Below, in pieces: positions 1 to 5,652 of a stretch of 13,011 nucleotides of DNA. This DNA comes from Verrucomicrobiota bacterium (lineage in GTDB: Bacteria > Verrucomicrobiota > Verrucomicrobiia > Opitutales > Opitutaceae), in contig JAURJO010000511.1 of the NCBI GenBank assembly GCA_030832235.1, positions 1 through 13,011 of the forward strand. Reading direction: 5' to 3'. Position 1 is the stretch's first letter. Every line of letters starts with the position of its first letter. Made by a program: the position numbers and the translations under genes. Under the pieces are notes generated by a model. The model made no database searches, was not told the origin of the DNA, and saw only the letters and a list, made by a program, of their open reading frames with translations.

Positions 1-1082
1 AGACTCCCGCGCGCCATGAGTACCAACAGGACCGGAAAAGTTGGCCGGAGGTTTATCGTCAACAGTTGAACATTCCGCGGATGCTGAAGGCCGCCGACGC
101 CCGCTACCGGACGGCACACTTCGGGAAATGGGATCACCGCTACGACGGCGTGAGTCCGGCCGACCAGGGGTTCGACGAAAGTGACGGCGTCACCGGCAAC
201 AACACCGGCGGCGGACGGAAGGCGGGCGGGGAGGTCCAGCGCGAGGATCCGAAGTTGATGAGCACGCTCACGGAGCGCGCGGGTGTTTTCCTGGAAGAGC
301 AGGCCCGCGCGGGAAAGCCCTTTTACCTTCAGGTTTCCCATTACGCTGTCCACCTCGAGATCCAGCATAGCGCTGCGGCCATGGCGCGCGTGCGGGGACG
401 TCCGACCGGCATCAAACACAACCTCGATGTTTTCGCCGCGATGACTGAGGACCTCGACGAAGCGGTGGGGCGGCTGCTCGACCGCCTCAACGCTCTCGGT
501 CTCGCCGAACGGACGTACGTGATCTACATGTCCGACAACGGCGGGCGGCCCACGTTGCCCGGCGCGGCCGACAAAGGACAGGGGCCCAATTATCCCCTGC
601 GCGGCGCGAAGGGCACGCTCTACGAAGGCGGCATCCGTGTTCCCTTCATCGTGGCCGGTCCCGGGGTGAAGCCGGGAAGTGTCAGCCGCGTGCCTGTCAC
701 CGGTCTAGATTTGTTCCCGACGTTCGCGGATTTCGCGGGCTACCGGGAAAAACTGCCGGAGGTGTTGGACGGCGGCAGCCTGCGCGGCGTGTGGCTGAAC
801 GGAGGAGTAGGGGAAGTGCGCCGGGTGCGACCGTACCTCCTGTTCCACCAAGCCATCGATCGCCGCGCGCAGACGGCATTGCGCTGGGGCGACCTCAAGC
901 TCGTGAAAAATTGGACGACCGGAGAGGTGGAGCTGTTCGACCTGGCGCGCGACCTGCGCGAGGCGGAAAATCTCGTGAAGCGCATGCCGGAGAAGGCCGC
1001 CGAACTGCACCGGATCGCCGCCGGTTTCATTTCTGAAGTGAAGGCCGAGACCCGTCAGCTCGGGAAGATCAAGGACGACTGA
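1..1082 (+). CDS. Sulfatase (S1/arylsulfatase A-like), 5'-truncated by window edge
   Basis: Family S1 sulfatases hydrolyse sulfate esters with a formylglycine made from Cys or Ser; this one is probably periplasmic. The frame is open from the first base, so the TTG at 66 is not a start: codons from position 3 read TPAR and run on without a break. TPAR, preceded by a codon ending in AG, fits the [KQ]TPAR stretch that often lies a few residues after the catalytic CxPxR, so the catalytic site and first metal aspartates should lie just upstream of the window. Visible S1 landmarks are FGKW (Lys at 126-128), SHYAVH (His at 351-353), SDNGG (Asp-Asn at 534-539), GAKGTLYEGG (Lys at 609-611), and a C-terminal GDLKLVKNW...VELFDLARD segment. 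The residue after KW is Asp instead of the usual His. It ends 51 nt before the next sulfatase. The family call is secure; the substrate is unknown. Confidence 0.9.
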   Translation, partial: TPARHEYQQDRKSWPEVYRQQLNIPRMLKAADARYRTAHFGKWDHRYDGVSPADQGFDESDGVTGNNTGGGRKAGGEVQREDPKLMSTLTERAGVFLEEQARAGKPFYLQVSHYAVHLEIQHSAAAMARVRGRPTGIKHNLDVFAAMTEDLDEAVGRLLDRLNALGLAERTYVIYMSDNGGRPTLPGAADKGQGPNYPLRGAKGTLYEGGIRVPFIVAGPGVKPGSVSRVPVTGLDLFPTFADFAGYREKLPEVLDGGSLRGVWLNGGVGEVRRVRPYLLFHQAIDRRAQTALRWGDLKLVKNWTTGEVELFDLARDLREAENLVKRMPEKAAELHRIAAGFISEVKAETRQLGKIKDD

Positions 1083-1133
1083 GCGCGGCCGCAGCTCCGG
1101 GCCATCTGACTTAACGGCTCCCAAAGCTTTCCT

Positions 1134-2480
1134 ATGACTCCCCGTATCCTGTCCCTGATTTTGCCTTGTGTAGTCGCGGTGTCTTTGTGCGCCGCGTCCT
1201 CCCAGCGGCCCAATCTCGTGCTCATCCTCGCCGATGACTTCGGCTATGAGTGCATTACTGCCAACGGCGGCGAATCTTACCAGACGCCGAATATCGACCG
1301 GATGGCGGCGAGCGGCATGCGGTTCGAGCGCTGCCATGTGCAACCGCTGTGCACGCCGACGCGCGTGCAGCTGATGACCGGGCTCTCGAACGCGCGGAAT
1401 TACATCGAGTTCGGGGCGATGGACCGCCGGGCGGTCACGTTTGCGCGGCTGCTGAAGTCTTCCGGCTATGTCACGGGCATCGCGGGCAAGTGGCAGCTCG
1501 GCTCGGAACCGGATTCGCCGCGGCACTTCGGGTTCGACGAGGCGCTGCTCTGGCACCACCGCAGCCGCGAATCGCGGTACGGCAACCCGGGTTTCGATCT
1601 CAACGGCGAACCGCGGGCCTATCCGTCCGGCAGCTATGGCCCGGCTATCCTCAACGAGTTCGCCGTCGACTTCGTGTCCCGCCACCGCGAGCGGCCGTTT
1701 TTTCTCTATTATCCGATGGTGCTTACGCACTCGCCGTACCAGCCGACGCCCGACAGCCCGAAGTGGGATCCGCGCACCGGCGAGCGCGGCAATCAGAGTC
1801 CGTCCAATTTCCCCGCGATGGTCGCCTATCTCGACCGGATGGTAGGCGAGTTCATGGCGCGGTTGGACAGCCTAGGACTGCGGGAAAACACGCTCGTGCT
1901 CTTCCTCGGCGACAACGGCACCGGAGTCGACATCACGTCGCGCTTCAAAGGCGAGGATTACCCCGGCGGCAAAGGCCGCAGTCACGCACGCGGCACCCAT
2001 GTGCCGTTGATCGCGAGCTGGCCCGGACGTGTGCCGGCGGGCACGGTCAACGGAGACCTGATCGGCAGCACGGACTTCCTGCCGACGTTGCTCGACGCCG
2101 CCGGCGCGAGATTGCCGGACGGTTACCCCGGGGACGGGGTGAGCTTTTTCCCGCAGCTGCTCGGCCAGAAAGGCCGGCCGCGGGAGGCGCTGTACGCGTG
2201 GTACGCCTCGGACGGCGGTCCGGAAGCGAGGTGGGAGTTTGCGATGAGCACGCGCCACAAACTCTATCGTGACGGTCGCTTCTTCGCTCTCGGCGCGGAT
2301 CCCTGGGAGCAAAAGCCGTTGAAGGTCGAGGGACTCACCGGCGAGACCGCGACCGCGGCGAGGACCTTGCGGGCTGAGTTGGATCGCTACGCCGACGCTC
2401 GTCCACCGGAGCTCCGGCAGGAGCGGGTGACCGCCAAACAGGCGAAGCGCGCGGAAAAGGAGAAGCGGAAGAAACCGTGA
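1134..2480 (+). CDS. Secreted sulfatase (S1/arylsulfatase family), complete
   Basis: This 448-residue protein has a Sec signal peptide (about residues 1-21, hydrophobic core ILSLILPCVVAVSLCA) and should remove sulfate esters in the periplasm. The S1 active site is visible: Asp34-Asp35 in ADDFGY, the formylglycine motif CTPTR at 73-77, Lys119 in AGKWQLG, His199 in LTHSPY, Asp260-Asn261 in GDNGT, and Lys280 in GGKGRSHARGTHVP. By comparison with human arylsulfatase A, the position of His125 is Gln121 here. Because the motif has Cys, activation needs a maturase of the FGE or anSME type, neither of which is in the window. The last 17 residues or so are rich in Lys, Arg and Glu, an unusual charged tail. 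There is no Shine-Dalgarno; CTTTCCT directly precedes the ATG. Its stop overlaps the GTG start proposed for the nitrilase gene. The substrate cannot be read from the sequence. Confidence 0.93.
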   Translation: MTPRILSLILPCVVAVSLCAASSQRPNLVLILADDFGYECITANGGESYQTPNIDRMAASGMRFERCHVQPLCTPTRVQLMTGLSNARNYIEFGAMDRRAVTFARLLKSSGYVTGIAGKWQLGSEPDSPRHFGFDEALLWHHRSRESRYGNPGFDLNGEPRAYPSGSYGPAILNEFAVDFVSRHRERPFFLYYPMVLTHSPYQPTPDSPKWDPRTGERGNQSPSNFPAMVAYLDRMVGEFMARLDSLGLRENTLVLFLGDNGTGVDITSRFKGEDYPGGKGRSHARGTHVPLIASWPGRVPAGTVNGDLIGSTDFLPTLLDAAGARLPDGYPGDGVSFFPQLLGQKGRPREALYAWYASDGGPEARWEFAMSTRHKLYRDGRFFALGADPWEQKPLKVEGLTGETATAARTLRAELDRYADARPPELRQERVTAKQAKRAEKEKRKKP

Positions 2481-3319
2481 GCCGACCGATATTGCGGCGT
2501 GGGGCGCCGGAGCGTTGGGATGGAGGCATGTTCACGCTGGCGCTGGCGCAAATCCGGGTGGAGCAGGGGCGGATGGCGGAGAATCTCGGACGCGCGGAAG
2601 CGCGGATAGCCGAGGCCGCCGCGGCGGGAGCAGACGTCGTACTGCTGCCCGAGACGCTCGAGGTGGGCTGGTTGTCCGCCGCGAGAAAAGGACCGGGAGC
2701 AATTCCAGGCGGGCAAGCTTGCCGAAGGCTGGCTGAGGCGGCGCGGCGGCACCGCGTCTTTGTCGCCGCGGGTCTGACCGAGCGGACCAAGGCGGGGACG
2801 TTCAACGCGGCGGTGTTGCTGGACCCGCGGGGTGAATTGCTGCTGCACCACCGGAAAATCCACGAACTCGCCGAGGGCTGGACGGATTACGGCCTCGGCG
2901 ACCGCCTGGCCGTGGTCGACACCCGACTTGGCCGTCTCGGGCTGATGATCTGCGCTGATGCCTTTGCGCCGGGACAAGTGATCAGCCGGTCGCTGGGACT
3001 GATGGGCGCCCAGGTGATCCTTTCCCCGTGCGCCTGGGCGATGCCCGCGGAGCACGACAATCGCAAGGTCCCTTACGGATGGCTCTGGCAGGAGAACTAC
3101 GGTCCGGTGGCGCGGGATTTCCGGCTCTGGATCGCGGGGTGCAGCAACGTCGGCCGGATCACTTCCGGGGCGTGGGCCGGCCGGGCGTGCATTGGTAATT
3201 CGCTCGTCGTTAATCCGGACGGCGAACCGGTTCTCCGCGGACCCTACGGCGCGGACGCCGAGGCGCTGCTTTACATCCAGATCCGCCCGGAATCCCGCGG
3301 GAGAATTGGGCCCACCTGA
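2477..3319 (+). CDS. Carbon-nitrogen hydrolase (nitrilase superfamily)
   Basis: This 280-residue protein has the Glu-Lys-Cys catalytic triad of the nitrilase superfamily, which hydrolyses amides, nitriles or carbamoyl groups. Counting from the GTG at 2477, the triad is Glu59 in LLPETLEVGW, Lys127 in HHRKIHEL, and Cys159 in GLMICADAF. Length and strand order (LALAQIRV near the start, a NSLVVNPDGEPV strand near the end) fit a single domain. No signal peptide or membrane segment is seen, so it should be cytoplasmic. Two starts are possible. The GTG at 2477 overlaps the sulfatase stop as GTGA, with AAGGAG 13 nt upstream. The ATG at 2528 begins where family members usually begin (MFTLALAQ), but its GGAGG is only 1 nt away. 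I kept 2477 for the coupling overlap; the first 17 residues have no family resemblance. Amidase and carbamoylase roles are equally possible. Confidence 0.88.
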   Translation: MSRPILRRGAPERWDGGMFTLALAQIRVEQGRMAENLGRAEARIAEAAAAGADVVLLPETLEVGWLSAARKGPGAIPGGQACRRLAEAARRHRVFVAAGLTERTKAGTFNAAVLLDPRGELLLHHRKIHELAEGWTDYGLGDRLAVVDTRLGRLGLMICADAFAPGQVISRSLGLMGAQVILSPCAWAMPAEHDNRKVPYGWLWQENYGPVARDFRLWIAGCSNVGRITSGAWAGRACIGNSLVVNPDGEPVLRGPYGADAEALLYIQIRPESRGRIGPT

Positions 3320-3340
3320 AGGGCTCGTCGGTTCAGGGTG
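3313..3340. terminator. Weak stem-loop spanning both convergent stop codons
   Basis: CACCTGAA (3313-3320) can pair with TTCAGGGTG (3332-3340), giving eight pairs with one bulged base and an 11-nt loop. The stem contains the TGA of the nitrilase gene (3317-3319) and the TGA of the DUF1080 gene (3333-3335, minus strand), so the same hairpin would form in both transcripts. It is short and has no T-run on either side, so intrinsic termination is doubtful. It could be a weak bidirectional end or chance. Confidence 0.25.
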
Positions 3341-4181
3341 TGAGTGGGAGGAGTTCGACGCGGCGCACGTAAAGCTCGGCGCCCTCGGACTGGATCAGGA
3401 TGCGCCCCTCGCGCAGCGAGGCGTCGGTGGCGGCGTTCACCTTGATCCCGTTCAGGTAGTACGTCAGAGAGCGTCCGGCGCAGGTCGCTTCGAGGAGGTT
3501 CCATTGTCCCGGAACATTCTCCGCCTCGTTGGCCCCGCGGAACCCGAGCACGTCCTTCCACGCCGGATCCTTCAGGCGCCAATCGGTGCGGTTGCGTCCG
3601 CGACCGAACTCCTGCTCGACGCCTTCGGGATTCCAGCGACGCGTGCCCGGGGTCACGGTGGCGCGAAGGGTGGGAAACAACAGCTCCGGGTTTCCACGCT
3701 CATAGCCGCCCACAATGATGAGGTCGCCGGTGCCGCCCTCGATGATCTGGTATTCGATCGAACGCTGCCAAGGCGCGCGGAAATCCGGCGTGTTGTTGCC
3801 GGGTTCCCCCTGGCAGTGGAACAGCACCCCGGAATCCCGCGTGCTCTCGGCGCGGGGGCGCCAGGTCACCGGGCCCCAGCGGTACTCCATCACGAAGCGG
3901 TAGTCGGTGTAGCGGTCCTTGGTGATGATGCCGCCATAGTGCTGGCCGCTGATGCGGATCGCCGGGGCGCCGTCGATGCGGTCGACCACCGTGAAGACGC
4001 GGTCTGGATCCGCCGTGCCCAGTTTCGCGAGCCACGTGGTGAACGACGACAGGTCGCGGCCGTTGAAGAGCGGCACGCGCTCGCGAGGCGTGATGGCGGA
4101 CGGCACCGGGCTTGCCGCGCGGGACGCGGCCGAGAGTGCGCTCAGAAATACGAAGATCAGGAACGGGGAGTAACGCGGCAT
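3333..4181 (-). CDS. Secreted DUF1080 protein (3-keto-disaccharide hydrolase-like)
   Basis: This 282-residue protein has a Sec signal peptide (residues 1 to about 23, core SPFLIFVFLSALSA) followed by one DUF1080 domain. That is a concanavalin/laminin-G-like beta sandwich, and some members are called 3-keto-disaccharide hydrolases. Family landmarks are PLFNGRDLSSF (37-47), ITKDRYTDYRF (86-96), RDSGVLFHC (115-123), SIEYQIIEGGTGDL (141-154) and the closing strand YVRRVELLPL. The ATG at 4181 is chosen because the signal peptide begins there; the frame is open to 4322 but that extension is arginine- and alanine-rich with no family likeness. This start lies inside the 3' end of the preceding gene (25-nt overlap), suggesting coupled translation. 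It is the last gene of the minus-strand string. Cleavage of a 3-keto glycoside made by the dehydrogenase two genes upstream is an attractive but untested role; some relatives may only bind sugar. Confidence 0.88.
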   Translation of the reverse strand: MPRYSPFLIFVFLSALSAASRAASPVPSAITPRERVPLFNGRDLSSFTTWLAKLGTADPDRVFTVVDRIDGAPAIRISGQHYGGIITKDRYTDYRFVMEYRWGPVTWRPRAESTRDSGVLFHCQGEPGNNTPDFRAPWQRSIEYQIIEGGTGDLIIVGGYERGNPELLFPTLRATVTPGTRRWNPEGVEQEFGRGRNRTDWRLKDPAWKDVLGFRGANEAENVPGQWNLLEATCAGRSLTYYLNGIKVNAATDASLREGRILIQSEGAELYVRRVELLPLTP

Positions 4182-5650
4182 CGACGGAGAAAGTTGGTGG
4201 TGATTCGTTGAACGCGCTCGTCGGGACCGTGGGGCCGGCCGAGATGCGAGTAAGGAGGGATGAGGCCGGGCGGCTGCGAAAGCCCCATCGACCAGAAGAT
4301 CGTGGCGGCGTTGAAGACCCAATTGTTCGCGGGGCCCGGATACACGGTGGCCGCGTAGGTGGAGCGCGCGCCGTCGGCCTTCATGGTCTCGCCGGCGGCG
4401 ATCACCTCGAGCCCGGGTAGATCCGCAGGATCGCCGTGATGCTCCCAGCCCACCAGCCCCGGGATGAAGTCGCCGTTCCGAAGTCCCGTGCCCTCCAGGA
4501 TCCAGTGGCCGGCACGGGTCACGGTCCAGTTTCCGGAGCCGTTGGCGGGAAACATGGTGCGGGCTCCGATCAGCAAAGCCTCGTCGGGGCCGTGTTTTTC
4601 CCAGCGCTCCGTGACGTTGCGGGAACTGGCGCCCCCGAACATTCCCTGGCGGTACAGCAGCCGGTGTGGACGTCCCGCATGATTGCGGAGGGAGAGGGGA
4701 ACCACCCCGGAGACGCTGTTGCCGCAGAGAAAACCGACGCTCAGACCGCGCCCGACGGCCGCGCGGACGTTCTCATACATCTCCAGGCTCCAGTACTCAT
4801 CGTGCGCCACGGAGAGAAAGCAGCGGGCGCGGTCGAGTCCCTTGGGGTCGGCGTGCGTGTCGATATTCGAGATGTAGGTGACGTCGTAGCCCTCGCGCTC
4901 GAGCCAGAAGCAGAGCGGGAACTCCCACAGCAGAAACTCTCCGGAGCCGACCGAGAGCGGTTGGTTCACCACCTGAGGGTACAACCCGTAGGGCCGGTCG
5001 TAGCTCACGCGCGTGTCGGCGTTCCACGGGCGCTTGGGCTCGTCGGTGTCGTAGAGCGAGTGCTGCTCGGGCCACTTGTTGTAGGCCTGCCAGGTGGTGT
5101 CGCTCGTCTGGAACAGCAGGTCGGCCGTGCGGTCGTCACGCACCACGAAGATCACGTAGCTCTCGTAACGATGGGCGGTGCAGGACAATTTGCCGACGTA
5201 GACGCCGCTTACCCAATCGGCGGGAATCTCGATCTCGGCGGTCTGCTGCCAACGGCACTCCCGGAGCCGATTTTCTCCCACCGGCGGCACGGGCTGGGGT
5301 GAAACCTTGAACGGACCGAACTTGGCGACGTGACGCCCACCTTTTCCTCCATACCAACCAAGACGGTAGACATCCACTGATACCTCCGTAGCGGGCTGCG
5401 CGCTCAGGAATAGTCCGATGCGGCCGCCGGCGCGAACGCTGGTGTCGGAGCAATATCCCTCGATGTCAGCCGATCGGCATCCTTGCGTCCGCACAAAGGT
5501 GAGCTGCCATGCGGTGGTACCGGGCCGGGCGTTCTCGCGGCGGATCACGTCGGAGGTCGGCGCCGCCTTCAGCCGGGCGAGCGAGGCGACGGCGCCCGCG
5601 GCGGAGAGGGCGAGCATGCGGCGTCGGGAGATTTCGGAGGGCAAGTTCAT
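4157..5650 (-). CDS. Tat-exported N,N-dimethylformamidase large-subunit-like protein
   Basis: This 497-residue protein resembles the large (beta) subunit family of N,N-dimethylformamidase, an iron enzyme that splits dimethylformamide to formate and dimethylamine. Landmarks are DVYRLGWYGG (93-102), a beta-sandwich-like first third, TWQAYNKW (186-193), SYDRPYG (217-222), AHDEYWS (282-288) and GFLCGNS (306-312). The leader has a twin-arginine motif, SRRRML (8-13), then a hydrophobic run and AAP, so it is probably exported folded. I chose the ATG at 5650, two nt after the upstream stop, over a GTG at 5674 because it gives a usual-length Tat leader. There is no Shine-Dalgarno. No small alpha subunit gene is next to it, so dimethylformamide itself is an unlikely substrate. 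An amide group on a sugar or glycan is a guess from context. The family call is fairly secure; the reaction is not. Confidence 0.8.
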   Translation of the reverse strand: MNLPSEISRRRMLALSAAGAVASLARLKAAPTSDVIRRENARPGTTAWQLTFVRTQGCRSADIEGYCSDTSVRAGGRIGLFLSAQPATEVSVDVYRLGWYGGKGGRHVAKFGPFKVSPQPVPPVGENRLRECRWQQTAEIEIPADWVSGVYVGKLSCTAHRYESYVIFVVRDDRTADLLFQTSDTTWQAYNKWPEQHSLYDTDEPKRPWNADTRVSYDRPYGLYPQVVNQPLSVGSGEFLLWEFPLCFWLEREGYDVTYISNIDTHADPKGLDRARCFLSVAHDEYWSLEMYENVRAAVGRGLSVGFLCGNSVSGVVPLSLRNHAGRPHRLLYRQGMFGGASSRNVTERWEKHGPDEALLIGARTMFPANGSGNWTVTRAGHWILEGTGLRNGDFIPGLVGWEHHGDPADLPGLEVIAAGETMKADGARSTYAATVYPGPANNWVFNAATIFWSMGLSQPPGLIPPYSHLGRPHGPDERVQRITTNFLRRCRVTPRS

Positions 5651-5652
5651 GG

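Noticed and set aside
66..68. TTG as start of the first sulfatase
   Set aside because: The frame is open to the window edge and the upstream codons give TPAR, a normal part of sulfatases.
1083..1133. Promoter or terminator in the 51-nt gap between the sulfatases
   Set aside because: A GCGGCCGC palindrome and short GGCC matches are present, but no convincing promoter boxes, stem with T-run, or operator is seen.
705..1730. 341-codon minus-strand frame across the two sulfatases
   Set aside because: It is antisense to two clear sulfatase genes and has no family likeness.
1250..2272. 340-codon + strand frame inside the second sulfatase
   Set aside because: It is an alternative frame of a gene with a full set of sulfatase active-site residues, and its composition is arginine-heavy.
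4182..4322. 47-residue N-terminal extension of the DUF1080 protein
   Set aside because: It overlaps the DMFase-like gene by 166 nt and would bury the signal peptide that starts at 4181.
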